Assembly: GCA_963971425.1 (NCBI GenBank)
Contig: OZ020524.1
Location: 4,001,773-4,065,772 of the forward strand
Source of the DNA: Bryoerythrophyllum caledonicum
Lineage: Eukaryota > Streptophyta > Bryopsida > Pottiales > Pottiaceae
Direction: 5' to 3'
Length of the DNA stretch: 64,000 nucleotides
The translations under genes and the position numbers were made by a program. The notes under the pieces are model-generated. The model was not told the DNA's origin and made no database searches. It saw only the letters and a program-made list of their open reading frames with translations. Within the stretch, counting starts at the first letter, position 1. Each line of letters starts with the position of its first letter. Shown in pieces: positions 11,554 to 24,829 of the stretch.

Positions 11554-12573
11554 GATAAATGATTATCTACTTAATTCAGCGTACCTTCTCTGAAATAATC
11601 AAACGCCGAACCTGGCCTCAGGGGCTACGGTAACGACAATCATTTTAACGTGTAACTTCGGCTTCCCAGTAAATAAGTTGCAAAAACTGGCGGGTATTGA
11701 GCAGACGAGTAAATGCAGACCGTTAAAATCCATGGAAAAGTTACCAAAATCTGAGCAGCCTGCGCAAAGGCACACATCCCAAGCTCTGTCAGTTCTCACA
11801 GACCACCAGCTGCTCATGCATTGTGCGACTTCCGAGTGAGTGGAGTAGTGCAGCTCACCAGTTATCTTAATGACGTAGTACGAGACGCCGACGTCTCTCG
11901 CAGTCGAAGAGAAAGTCTTTTGCATCAGGTTTTGTAACTGCAGTTACAGTGGAGAACTTCAAGTACCATGAGCGAGGGAGGGTCAGTTTTGTTTTCCATA
12001 CCTGATCTTCCATTGGTAACTTCTCCTGCCATAGCTTGCTAAAAGCTGGGTCACTTCCAGGAACTTGTCAATGCTGTCTACATCACAGATTGAGATATTC
12101 ATGCAATATACCTTAGACTCGACTCTCAGGGGAAGCAGTCTGAGCTCCTTTGGTGAGTTCTCCTGCCATTGCTTGCGAAAAGGGTCATGTCGAGGACCTT
12201 GTCAATGCTGAGAACTCCCAGCAATGTACCTTAGACTTGATCTCCGGGGGAGCAGTCTGAGCTCCATTGGTAAGTTTTCCTGCCATAGCTTGCAGAAAGG
12301 GTCACTTCCAGGAACTTGTCAATGCTGTCTAGATTACAGATTGAGAACTCCCAGCAATGTACCTTAGACTTGATCTCCGACGAAACTGTCTGAGCTTGAA
12401 TTGTGTGATTGTGGATTACTTGCAGGAATGGAGAAGGGTGATGCTGCATGTGGGAGGTCCATGTTGCGTGCTCCGGCCTGGTTAGTTTGCTATCCACTTG
12501 TGAGTTGGTGAAGATGCGACTGATATCGTGGTTGAGGTTTGGGGCAGATTTTTGGAGGGTTTAGGGTGAGATT
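11554..12573. promoter_or_regulatory. Upstream region of the STICHEL-like gene
   Basis: This holds the 5' flank and probable leader of the gene starting at 12574. Small minus-strand open stretches here look like chance. The main structure is the three-unit tandem repeat listed separately at 12010-12396. No TATA box can be assigned with confidence. Confidence 0.35.
12010..12396. repeat. Three tandem 117-137-bp units upstream of the STICHEL-like gene
   Basis: Units at 12010-12146, 12147-12263 and 12264-12396 each begin near a TTGGT(A/G)A word and share CTCCTGCCAT(A)GCTTGC, GGAACTTGTCAATGCTG, CCTTAGACT and TCTGAGCT. The middle unit is shortened. Each start resembles a 5' splice site (GGTAAC, GGTGAG, GGTAAG). 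The array lies about 180-560 bp before the ATG, in the presumed promoter or leader. Confidence 0.85.
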
Positions 12574-15500
12574 ATGAGCAGGAGGTCGGGCAAGGCTGAA
12601 GAGCTCTCTACACACCTTGCGCGGCACCTGCACCTGGCTCAGAACGTCCACATGCACAGAAAGGATCACACTCGGATGCTGGACCCTCGGGAGCTCCCCC
12701 TTCGGAGGGAGCTGAGCGCCGTGAAGAAGGTGAAGTCGCTCCAGGACCCGTCCACAAGCAGCTCCTACTTGTTCAGCCCTGCCTCAGCCCGAGCAAGCAA
12801 CGGCCATGGCGAGTTGGAGAGGGCACAGCGACAGAGCAGACGTAGAGAGGGAGTTGGCCATAGGGAGAATCTCAGAGGGGGAGAGAGGGAAGAGTACTTA
12901 CCGAGGAGCGAGCTGTTCTCCAGAGGTGAGAGATGGCAGGGAGACGCAGCAGAGATTGCGAGGAGGCTGATTGCGGAGCAGAGGAGGGGAATCTCCTCAC
13001 CTGGTGGACCTCGCGGGCTCTCGGTTCTAGACGATATTACGACCTCCGACAGCTTCCTGGAGAGCGAAGACGGGGAAGTGGGGTTGATCATGGCGTCGGA
13101 GCATCTCTCAAACTCGGCCGGGTCGCCGCTGATCCTCCGAGGGCACAGAAACAACCGACGAAGGTGGAAGGATACCAGCGGCACCTCAGCTCGAGCTGGT
13201 CGAAGGGCAGTGAAGGAATCAGCTGAAGAGCTCGAAATCAACTGTGGCATGCCGTGGTACAAGCCTACCTCAAGCGCCAACAAGTACAAGAGCAAGAGCC
13301 TCCTCAGCTACGCATGCGCAATCCCGGAACCTACGAAGAGTGCCACTGATGTATCTCAACGACATGGAGAGCTTCAACCCCCAGCTCGTGAAGTGAAGCT
13401 GAGCGAATGTGAAGGTGACGGTCCTCCGCAAGTTAAGAACTCCAGCATGAGCTACAAGTACCGGCCGAGGTCGTTCAAGGACATGGTGGGGCAAACCTTG
13501 GTGGTGAGATCTCTGGCGACCGCCATCACCAAAGGGAGACTCTCCCAAGTGTACTTGTTCGCTGGTCCTCGCGGCACAGGGAAGACGACTCTTGCACGCG
13601 TTTTCGCAGCAGCGTTGGTGTGCCTGAACGTGGAGCCGCACCGTCGACCGTGTGGGCTGTGTCGCGAATGCGCAACGCTGACTCTGAACCGGAGCAGAGA
13701 CGTGAAGGAAATCTCAGACGTTGCGGGAATCCCAGACGCGCTGCTGAATCTGTCTCACGCTCGCCAGCAAGTCTTCATCGTCAAGGGATGCGAGTCGCTC
13801 GGGATGGAGCTTTGGACGAAGCTCTTTGATGAGCTGCCGATGAATGTCGTCGTCATCCTTATCGCCACTGATCTCGAACGCCTGCCATTGTCCGCCACTT
13901 CAAGGTAAATCCTCTCTGACGAACTCTCTGATCAATGGAATTCTCATTAATGGTTGTGTTCTGCAGATGCCAGAAGTACAATTTCGGGAAACTGAAAGAG
14001 GCAGAGATCTTACCTCGGTTGCGTTTCCTGGTGGAGAAAGAGAAGCTCAACGTTGAAGAGGCGGCGCTCGCCCTGATTGCTTCACGAGCAGATGGGTCAC
14101 TCCGAGACGCAGAATCAATGCTGGATCAGCTCAGCCTCTTGGATCAGACTATTTCTCTGTCCATGGTCCAGGAACTTGTACGTCACAAAGCAATCTTATT
14201 CTTCTCATTCTCATGTCAATCGTTTCCCTACAACTGATCAATGTCATCTTTTGGGTTCAGTCAGGGTTGATCCCAGATGAGAAGCTGGTGGAGCTTCTGG
14301 ACACGGCTCTGGCAGCCGACACGGTGAACACCGTGAAGACAATGCGCGCGCTTCTGGACGCGGGAGTGGACGCGTTGTCTCTCGTGACGCAGCTCGCGTC
14401 TCTCATCACCAACATCCTCGCTGGAACATTCGAGCTTCCCCGGGAGAAGCTGGGCGGCTTCTTTCATCGAAACTTACGTAAGTTGCTCGTACCTTCCTTG
14501 CACACATTGTCTTCAGGATTCTCTCTCATCTGCTTCTGGAACTCTCAGCGCGGAGGGAGGAGCAGCAACGGTTGCGGCAAGCCTTGAAGGTGCTGGCGGA
14601 GAGCGAGAAGCAGCTGCGAGTCTCCAAAGACAGGCCGACGTGGTTAACCGCCGCGCTCCTGCAGTTTGCTCCTGATAAATCCTACCTTCCGTCGTCTGTG
14701 GACACCAGTCCCATCGCCTTCGACACGCTCGAGAGGCTCGATGATCAGCCGTGCACTCCGCGGCTCCCACCTCCGCAACCCTCTGCCAGGAAACATTCAC
14801 AGAAGAGCTCATCAAGCACTGATCAAGGCCAGAAAGTCGAAGAGAAGGTTTCATCTCCAGTTGGAGCCAAACTGGTGCAAGCAGATGACAGATTCGGCCC
14901 AGCTTCCCGGGGTGGCAACCGTGACTTCAAGGTGCTGTCTCTTCGTGACATGGAGCACATCTGGGACAAGGTGCTGGAAGGGTGCCGCTCCAACGTGCTG
15001 CGGCAGCTGCTGTCCTCGCACGGAATCTTGACTGCCCTCTCCATGACCACTGGTAAGTACGTGACAGAACTCTCAAAACTCTGTGCGAGCCTCTCTTCTT
15101 CCTGATCCAGAAACTTTTATAGCTTGTGCAGACGACACATTCGCGGTTGCGCATGTGGAGTTTCGGACGTCGGAGCACAAGGCGCGTGCGGAGCGTCTGC
15201 GGAGCAGCACTTGCCATGCGTTTCAGATGGCGCTCGGCTGCCCCGTGGACCTCAAGCTCAGCCTCCCAAATGGCGCGCCCAGCTCGTCCCAGGCTCCTCC
15301 CAACGCTTCATCTGAGTCCCCCAACTTGCACAACAACACGCGAACCAGAGCAAGCAGTAGACACGAGATGCTCACCGGCTTGGCGGCTCGGTCGCGTCGA
15401 TTGGCGGATGCTGCTGCACCAGGGCCGCGCGTGAGCTCTGACAAGTACTGCTTCCCCGCGGCTCATGGGTCGTCTTGCAGGTACAGATCGGGCAGGTGGC

Positions 15501-15613
15501 CGCCGCTCACCCGAGCCAATAGTCTTGACGCACCTGTGGTCAAAGTCAGGTGGAAGCACCCCAAATTCAAGGGCACCACAAGGAAAACCAGGTTCCGAAT
15601 CATACGTACTTGA
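12574..15613 (+). CDS. STICHEL-like protein (DnaX/clamp-loader-related AAA+ protein)
   Basis: Five exons, 12574-13904, 13967-14177, 14261-14477, 14549-15052 and 15132-15613, join in phase to about 914 residues. The N-terminus carries the STICHEL family motif (LDPRELPLRRELSAVKK, about residues 36-52) and a basic, Ser-rich stretch. The DnaX-like domain starts near residue 292 (MSYKYRPRSFKDMVGQ). It has a Walker A loop GPRGTGKTT at about 331-339 and a zinc-binding cluster CLNVEPHRRPCGLCREC starting at residue 350. Exon 2 holds ADGSLRDAESMLDQLS, the conserved clamp-loader lid segment. The C-terminus (YAVAHVEF-like, here FAVAHVEFRTSEHK) also matches the family. Arabidopsis STICHEL and its paralogues act in trichome branching and are plant-specific relatives of bacterial DNA polymerase III gamma. 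What this one does in a non-seed plant cannot be told from sequence. The family name is sure. Orthology to STI itself is not. Confidence 0.9.
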
Positions 15614-16216
15614 TATCTTGCATGTTCCTCGCAATGTAAAAACCAAACTTTGAAGATCTCTTGACATTGTATGGGCACCTTTCCAGGAATCTGAAGCCGC
15701 GGCGCAAACGAACTGGGGTCGCAGCGTTGTGTTGGCAATCGCCTCTCTCCGAACTAGTGAGCTCCTGCACCAAATCCTATTTGAGCAAGATAAGGATAAC
15801 TGACAAGTCGGACTGTTGTTGTGTGAAAACCAGGAGCAGCCCGAAAACAGCCGGAACGTGAGGATTTTCCTTCGCTGGGTTCCCTGTGGAAGGTCAACGA
15901 AAACAATTGGGTCACCCAACGCACCATAAACCTACGGTCCAGTGCATACAGTATTAACCACTGAAATCTGTTAGTCAACCGTTTTGCAAATAGAAAGTAG
16001 ACTGGTAAGTGGATTGTGCTCCATCGGCTGGTGCGTCGGTTTATTGCGGTTAAGACATAAACTGTCATTGCTCCGCTACCTCCTCTCCGCTTGTGCCATT
16101 CAGCCTCAGATCGGTTAGTTTGTTCCTCCAGGGCTTTGTTAGTAGCCCATGAAAAAACGTCACTGCTAGGTCGACAACCTGTAACTCAGTTGTGGTAACC
16201 AAACCGTTGCAGCACC
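15614..16216. promoter_or_regulatory. Gap between the STICHEL-like gene and beta-tubulin (3' UTR, promoter, 5' UTR)
   Basis: Only about 600 bp separate the two stop/start codons, so this must hold the 3' end of one transcript and the promoter plus leader of the next. No specific element is certain. The sequence just before the ATG (CAGCACCATGAGAG) is a fair plant start context. Confidence 0.45.
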
Positions 16217-18016
<1,800 letters not shown>

Positions 18017-18581
18017 TCATATTATTGTAGAATTCTTCCACAGGTGGTTAGGACCTCAGGTAATAGATTAAGGGCGCTCATCAACTTGATGAGCACCCAA
18101 TTCATGTACTTCTCTTGCTTAGTTTTTGAGCAGATCCTGCAAACGTACACAATCTGCTCACAGTTAAGTCTCAGATGTAACTTTCACTGGATCGACTCGC
18201 AAGAGATCAACTGTGAGGGAACATGGTTATGGTGTCAGTTTCATCTCTCTACACGTAAACGCATCGTTCCACACAAAGCAGGAGATCATTTGGGTACTAT
18301 CAAACTCGCAAGTTACAGATACGTTTCAAGCAGTAGCTAGATTGTATGTACAAGATGAGAGATACACCGACAGAGCTCTTCAGCTGTTTGCAGTAGTCTC
18401 ATTGAACTCTAGTAGCAACTTCACCCTAATCTGACGACATGATTTTAGAAGCTGCAGATTGTGTGAGGAATTCTGATCGCATGGTACAAAATTTTCGTCG
18501 TCAACATGGTGACGTGAGAGATGGTCGCAATTCAAGACCCAATTTGATGTAGACTACCTTCCCTGAAATTTTAGGGTTAAG
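18017..18581. promoter_or_regulatory. Gap between beta-tubulin and the ThrE-like gene
   Basis: This 565-bp stretch must contain the tubulin 3' UTR and the promoter and leader of the transporter gene. No motif is secure. Small open frames here look like chance. Confidence 0.4.
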
Positions 18582-20977
18582 ATGTCGAAGCGGAAGTCGG
18601 TGACGCGGAGGCGCGAATACTCCAACGTGAAGGCAGGGAAGCACGACCACGACAGCTCTGATCAGGACGAGAACGAGGGCGAGCACGAGCTGGACGCGGC
18701 CGAAATATGTAACCTTAATATATGAAAATGAATCACTCTCTCATTCCGCTTCCAGAAATTGATCTCTGGTTCTCTCTCTCATTCTGCTTCCAGAAATTCA
18801 TCTCTGGTTTGCATGACAGTGCGGCATTGGGACGGGCAAGACTCATGGCAACCCAACGTGCCGGTGCGTCGGCGCTTCATCCTGCAGCTTGCGGTGGCGC
18901 TCCACTCGTACGGCAGCACCGCGTCGCGCACGGAGTTCCTCATCGACAAGGCGGCGCATCGGCTCGACATCGATACCTGTATCGCTGTGTTTCCGTCGCT
19001 GATTCTGCTGTCGTTTCCGGGGACGGCGGAGTCCGAATTGAGCAGGAATATCAAAGATCATTCCAGTAGTCGGAAGAAGCATTCGAGGTCCAAGTCGTTG
19101 CATCGAAATAGCCATATCAGTTATGTTAGCAGGTGAATGTTCATGTTGGACGATTTGTTGTCTGTCAACTTTTCATGAGGTTTTTCCACAAATTGATGAT
19201 GTGAATTCGTAGGAAAGAGATGCACATGTTGACAGTGGAGAGTGACTTGGACGTGGACAAGCTGGGCCATGTGGACGAGCTCACGAACAGCGTGGGCAAG
19301 GCTGGAACGCCGTTCTACTTCGCTTACTGGCGCCTCAAAACCATTCTGAACTCGCCTCCGATTTTCGACAGGTGGGTCCGTCTCTTCGGATTCGCTATCT
19401 CCGGAGCTACATCAGCGCCTCTCTTCTTTGATGGTAAGATCGTTTCTAACCCTATTCTCACATTCGGGTCATGAGAGGATGCTCACTTTCAACGGTTGCT
19501 GCTGCAGGTGGTTTGTGGGATGCAGCTTTCTGCTTCGTTTTGGCGACGGTGGTGGGCATCCTTGACATAATTGCGTCTGACAATGCGAGGTTTGCCAGCA
19601 TTTTGGAGTTCTGCGCTGCGGCGTTGATCGCCTTCCTTGCACGGTGTTGTTTGGTGCGCTTCGAGAGCCTTCGTCTCTGCTACATCGCATTAACAATGGG
19701 AGCTCTTACCCAACTACTTCCAGGTACCTATCCATCCGGCTCTACTACTTTCATGAGGATGGTTCACGCTCATGTTGCCTTGTGTGCTCAGGGATGTCCC
19801 TCACATTGGGAGCAAGTGAGATGATTTCCAAGTCTCGTGTGACTGGAACGGCAGACATCGTGCGTGGGCTTTACTCGTCTATGCAGCTGGGATTCGGGCT
19901 TGCCTTTGGTGAGAATCTAGTGTGGTGGGCTGGAGAGCCGCCTAAAAGTGACCCCTGCGGCGATTCAAACCTTCCCCTCTGGTGGAAACTCGTCTGGTAC
20001 GTGTTCAAAATCCCAAAGTTTCACCCCCTCTTTTAACACCTCATTCTTCACCTGAGTTTCAGCGTCTAAGTAATGATGGTGAGGTGATCACTGTAGGTAT
20101 CCAACTGGTCAGCCCTCTTGTTTCATGACCAACGTACCACCTAAATGTGGGAGACAGGTTCTTAGGTTACGCGGTTGGGTCCAATATTCTCATGATGGCT
20201 CGATTTGAGCAGTGGCCAGGCATGACGATCACCGCGTTCGCTGGATACTTGGTGTCTTCCATCACAGGCGACCGCCTCGCTTCCACCACCTCTTCCGCCA
20301 TCTCGGCCTTCGCTGTGGGCATCACAGGTCTGTCAATCCACTTCCACACTGCTCTAGCTACTCGTCCAGTTTTCCTGTCTCATTCGTAAAGTCACCCAAA
20401 CTTTCAAGTTCAAGGCACCCCTTCTTTCAACCACTATTTCCTCACTCTCAATAGTTCTCACATCAACAGAAGAGCTTGGTGGTCTGAGGTCTCTAAAATC
20501 TCTTTGAGAGCGAAGAAAGAGTATCTATCAGTGAACTCTTCAACCTCGTTTTCCAGTGTTTTTAGTCCTCAAGTTTGTTTGATTGTTGCATTGACTCATG
20601 TTTGGAATGCTGCATGCGGGGCAGGCAACACGTACTCGTACGTCACAGGGACGCTGCCGCTGGCGATGATCATCTCGGGGGTGAACTTGCTGGTGCCGGG
20701 GGGCATCGGGGTGCAGGGCGTGGCGTCGATGGTGAAGAACAACGGCGCGAGCGCGGGCGTGGGGTTCGTGTTCGAGATGATCGTGGTGGCGCTGTCGCTG
20801 ACCATTGGGCTGCTGCTGGCGAAGCTGGCGATGCCGGCGGCCATCCAGGTGAGCCGCCCCATCAAGTTCCACAAGACCAACCTGCCGTCGCTCATGGTGG
20901 ACGCGGAGCAGGTGGTGGTGCAGTCCAGCTCCAGTTCGTCGTCTGATTCCCGCGACACCGGCGACATGGCCCTCTAG
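18582..20977 (+). CDS. ThrE/Prm10-type membrane protein (threonine/serine exporter-like)
   Basis: Eight exons fit in phase: 18582-18708, 18820-19132, 19213-19433, 19508-19723, 19792-19996, a proposed 11-bp micro-exon 20097-20107, 20166-20327 and 20625-20977, for about 535 residues. The N-terminus is short, basic then acidic. The first half resembles the ThrE N-terminal domain (RRRFILQLAVALHSYGS..., then FPSLILLSF). The second half is a series of hydrophobic segments (for example LWDAAFCFVLATVVGILDII, LPLAMIISGVNLLVPGGIGV). Family members include bacterial threonine/serine exporters and the fungal pheromone-regulated membrane protein Prm10. The substrate here is unknown. The 3' splice site of intron 1 lies just after a duplicated 35-bp stretch. 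The micro-exon is inferred from phase only and is the weakest part. The C-terminus is a Ser-rich tail. Confidence 0.8.
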
Positions 20978-21175
20978 CAGCAACAACGATGTAGGATGCC
21001 ATCTGCTTATATGTTGATCAAAATTTTTTAGGTGTTGGTTATGGGTTTTTGTTGATTTCTATAGTGCTTGACTTAGAATTTTAAATGAAATTGTTGTAGT
21101 AATGAGTATTAAAAAAATCGTGTTATTTTGGACCCCTTTTTGTTGCAAAATTGATTTGAATATGCTAAACACCTT

Positions 21176-21487
21176 TAGCCCTTTAACGCCTAATTGGACC
21201 TCCAGGCCCTCGAGGGGCTAAGTGGACCTTGAGGGCCTAAGTGAATATGCCTGGAATTCACAAGTGTCATAGGTTATTTAAACAATGGATACCTTTCATC
21301 GCAACCCAAATCACGGAAATCACTATAGTTTGCCAATGCATGCATTGATTGGAGATCAAAGAAATCAATTGGAAAGATAACAACTTGCTCAAAGTGCATT
21401 TTGAAGATCACAACGACAACGGTTAATTGTTGAAATGCGAAGAGCACCAAAATCGACTCTCAGGGCCTCATTGGCATTAAAAGGTTA
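21176..21487. mobile_element. 312-bp MITE-like element related to the one at 11078
   Basis: The left end TAGCCCTTTAACGCCTAATTGG and the right end, read in reverse (TAACCTTTTAATGCCAATGAGG), agree at most positions. The interior includes a GGCCCTCGAGGGGC hairpin near 21205. The ends resemble those of the 475-bp element at 11078-11553. Confidence 0.5.
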
Positions 21488-21816
21488 ACTTATCTAATTA
21501 TCTTTGGACAAGTACCTTATACCATATTATTGATTGTTGATGGTAAAGAATTGCAACTTTGCATACCTTGTAGAATCACGGTGCCAAAAGACCATTTAAC
21601 CTATCTTATATGCTATAATCTTTCAATCCGTGTAGTCAAATATCTTATAATAAGGTATTCTAGTAGTACATAATGAAATGAGATCATTATTTGTAAATTT
21701 ATCATGTTGGCACTATGAATAGTAGTTTTGAAGGTCTTTCATGGAAGCCATAGTTGTGGTCCTTTAGAGGTTGAGCCAACTCGAAAAGAAACTTATCACT
21801 ATTAGGAGTCACTCAA

Positions 21817-21916
21817 GAGTGATTGCAACAATTGAAACTAAAGAGTAATTCCAACAATTGAAAATTATGAGTGATTACAACAATTGAAAAGCAAGAGTGA
21901 TTCCAACAATTGAAGA
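21817..21916. repeat. Four-copy 26-bp tandem repeat
   Basis: The unit GAGTGATTxCAACAATTGAAA plus a few bases recurs four times with small differences (first base triplets GAGTGATTG, GAGTAATTC, GAGTGATTA, GAGTGATTC). Confidence 0.8.
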
Positions 21917-23623
21917 GGCCCTTTAACATTGGATATAGAAAGTCACTGTAGACATTTGGGGCAATAAAATGACAAGTGGCTGACGGTAAAATATCCCTAT
22001 AAAATATCTGACATGGACATGTTCACAAAAGGTTCATATATTACTTTCTGTGGACATACTAGAGTTTGTAATTAACCCCTAAACATCATAAGGTGTCACT
22101 GGTGGCCACAATATTCTACATGTATGGCATTGTATTTGAACATGATAAGGTTCAAATATTGAAATTATCTCCAAATGAAAGATGTAAGTTGAAGAATCTT
22201 CAATTTAAAGGTGTAAGTCATGCTAAACTTTAGTACACTTATTAAATTCTACAGAGTAAAATACGTGCGTGTATATATGGATCTCGACTAATGTTTAAGG
22301 GTTTACATAGAAATTGGTGTGTATACATAAAATTCATTAGCTGGATAAATATTCTCTTTTGCAATGGTGGCAAATTTGGAGCATGATCAAGTTATTTTTT
22401 AGATTTAGTTTTTACTGTAGATCATCTTCAACTAAAATTGAACATTAGTAATAGGAGCCATTTGATGGATTCCATAGGTTATTCTTTGGTAGGACCCTTA
22501 TCCTTTTTCTCTCCTTTTTAACCCTAGAACGATGGATCCTATGATCGTGGCACCAATCCCAATTTCCATTCTACTATGTGCTCTAATTTTTTATAAAATA
22601 TAAGTGGGAATTATTTTTCCTTCTTTTAGAAACATTCTAAAAAAATCCATCTTTTGGCACTATAATGTACAATATAATGCCAAACCTTGTGGTGTAAATG
22701 AAGCTTCCGTATTCAGCAAAAACTTAAAAATTGGTCAACCATGGTTAATTCAAAATTGGCCCAAAGTTCAAATTGCAATAACTTATTCGTTTTAATGTAT
22801 TTTGGAGTGTAGTAAAAATTACTGGGTAAAATTCAATTTAGGTTTAGAGTGGTTATTTTGGATGAAATTTGGTTCCATAACAATTTCCATCCATAACATA
22901 TCCAATATGCACCTCCAAGGACCTGGACACATGGCTACACGTACTCCTCAAATGCCAAAACCATCACACACACTCCCTTTCCGTCAAAAGGCACAATATT
23001 GAATAAAGCGGTATAGGAAATCCAAAAACTAATTATATCCTCGAACAAATCCCGGTGCTTTATACTTATGAACACCAAAACCTTCAACAACAACCCACAA
23101 GAAAACACCATCCCTCCATGGCTACTTCCATCCATATGTGGAACTCAAAAACGTCATTCTAATGCCAAATTTAAACTAGACATACTATGCGTCAAAGGAC
23201 TACCATATAAAGACCCCCTACCGGACCACATAAATTCAAACCTTACTATGCAATTTCATTAGAAAACTTTTGGGCTCAACGAGAGCCTGGCCCTTTAAGG
23301 GACTTTTGGGCATGGTGCTTTTGGGAATACTTGAGCTTGGGCAGCTGGAATTTAGGGTGGGCATGCTTGTGGCCCTCACCATTGTCCCATTGAACAAAGG
23401 ACCGGCCATGTGAGCAAAAGTAAATCATGAATTGAAAACAATATGTGATGTGGCATGCTGCATGTTGATGTGGCACGTTTAAATAATGGTAGACGACCAA
23501 GTACATGATGATGGCATGGTCTCGTTGGCAAATTTTTGATACAGGAGTCGTCCTTTTATTCTAAGGAGAAACAATTCAATATAACATGTACCATGTAATG
23601 AAATTAGTAAAATATGGAGACTA

Positions 23624-23753
23624 GGCGTTAGCGTACCAACTAACTAATACTATAAAATGCCAAGAAGGCACGGGTATACTAAGTAAGTATTAGTATAATA
23701 TGCCAACAAGGCGTTAGTGTACTAAGTAATTTACATTAAAATATGCCAACAAA
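23624..23753. repeat. Three-copy 43-bp tandem repeat
   Basis: Each unit starts GGCGTTAG(C/T)GTAC or GGCACGGGTATAC and ends ATGCCAA(C/G)AA, with an AT-rich middle. A truncated fourth start (AACGTTTG) follows. Confidence 0.75.
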
Positions 23754-23932
23754 ACGTTTGTAGGGCGGAAATGAGCAAAATAAAATGGCGGGAAGACTTG
23801 TGAGATATGGCATGTGGCATGTTTTGGCATGCTCTAAGTCTTTCTCAATTGTCTCCCTGAATTTTGGTGCAGCATTGTCTCTTTGCAAAAACATGTGATT
23901 TTACGTGGTATTACGTGTCCTAGGTTCACTCT

Positions 23933-24829
23933 CTATTGAAACTTTCCTGTGAGCACCCATGTAGTGCCCTCTTTTTTGTAGCGCAAATATAAAAAATTGA
24001 GGTATAAAATCTGACGCGCTAAATGATAGCGGAAGACCATGCTGGCCTTGCTGATGATGGATTTCAAAACATCTTGCCCTGCTTGAAACTTCTCATCCCA
24101 TTGAGCGTCCATCAGATTGTTCAAAATTGCAATTGAGGGAGCATTGAAGATGTACACTGTGGCAGTGAAGCGTATGTTCTGTTCTACCGCAAACGAATCC
24201 ACCATGACATGCACGAGCATGAACCACTTCATGTGGGCCGCTTTACTCCTTGTTCCACCGTTCATTGCTTCTACAAAATCTACTGCAAGCTTTGCTTTAA
24301 AAGCCTTTGATGTATGCATGTCCGGGAGGAGCCAATGAGGGTCGTCAAGAGCGGGCAGTGGCAACTCTTCAAGACTCCCGTACAAGCCAGAGCGAGAGTG
24401 GGGAACATACACAGCTTTCAAGAAAAAAGTGCCATTCTCTAGCAAATGCTTGTGACTACGGCCATTATGTGCGGCGTCTCCAACCTCATGGTGTAACACA
24501 AGAATGACGTCGAGCACAATTGATGGAGCAATCCAATCATCCCAATAGGAAAGATAAAGCAAGTTACATGCGTGTGGCTTCTTCGCACCGGCCATTGGGT
24601 CAAGCTGCAATTGTTGGCTCTGATATGCATGTCGCACCTTAATAGCATAAAAGTGAAGCACCTCTTTACCCCGCCGTGCCATCACTTTGAAACAAAACTC
24701 TAAAATTTGGGCTTTCCGTGCACCAGCAAAGGAGTCTACACCATGAATCCTAGCATCCCAAGACCATGGACCTCTCTCCGCCGCTCTCAATGTGACCACG
24801 ATCCAATCTCCATCCGCTAGGGGATCCAC
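23933..24829 (-). CDS. 298-codon open stretch of unknown identity
   Basis: This is the longest uninterrupted frame in the repeat-rich part of the window. The stated start is GTG directly after an in-frame TGA region. The first ATG is about 49 codons in (MARRGKEVLHF). It may instead be an internal exon. The translation is not low-complexity and has features such as WSWDARIHGVDSFAGARK and NLLYLSYWDDWIAPSIVL, but I recognise no domain. Its long openness in AT-rich DNA argues for recent coding selection or a young mobile gene. No convincing neighbour suggests a role. Confidence 0.4.
   Translation of the reverse strand: MDPLADGDWIVVTLRAAERGPWSWDARIHGVDSFAGARKAQILEFCFKVMARRGKEVLHFYAIKVRHAYQSQQLQLDPMAGAKKPHACNLLYLSYWDDWIAPSIVLDVILVLHHEVGDAAHNGRSHKHLLENGTFFLKAVYVPHSRSGLYGSLEELPLPALDDPHWLLPDMHTSKAFKAKLAVDFVEAMNGGTRSKAAHMKWFMLVHVMVDSFAVEQNIRFTATVYIFNAPSIAILNNLMDAQWDEKFQAGQDVLKSIISKASMVFRYHLARQILYLNFLYLRYKKEGTTWVLTGKFQ

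Larger units (their letters stand above)
20978..23930. other. AT-rich intergenic stretch with MITE and short tandem repeats
   Basis: No gene is supported. It contains the inverted-repeat element at 21176-21487, a four-copy 26-bp repeat at 21817-21916 and a three-copy 43-bp repeat at 23624-23753. Open frames of 60-80 codons here have no recognisable content. Confidence 0.5.

Noticed and set aside
12765-13295. 176-codon frame antisense to the STICHEL-like first exon
   Set aside because: It is a shadow of the GC-rich sense exon, whose family motifs are clear. No independent feature is seen.
15308-15919. 203-codon minus-strand frame over the end of the STICHEL-like gene
   Set aside because: It overlaps the verified last exon and has no recognisable domain. 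GC-rich exons often leave the other strand open.
20540-20986. 148-codon His/Arg-rich minus-strand frame
   Set aside because: It is antisense to the last ThrE-like exon and has the biased composition typical of such shadows.
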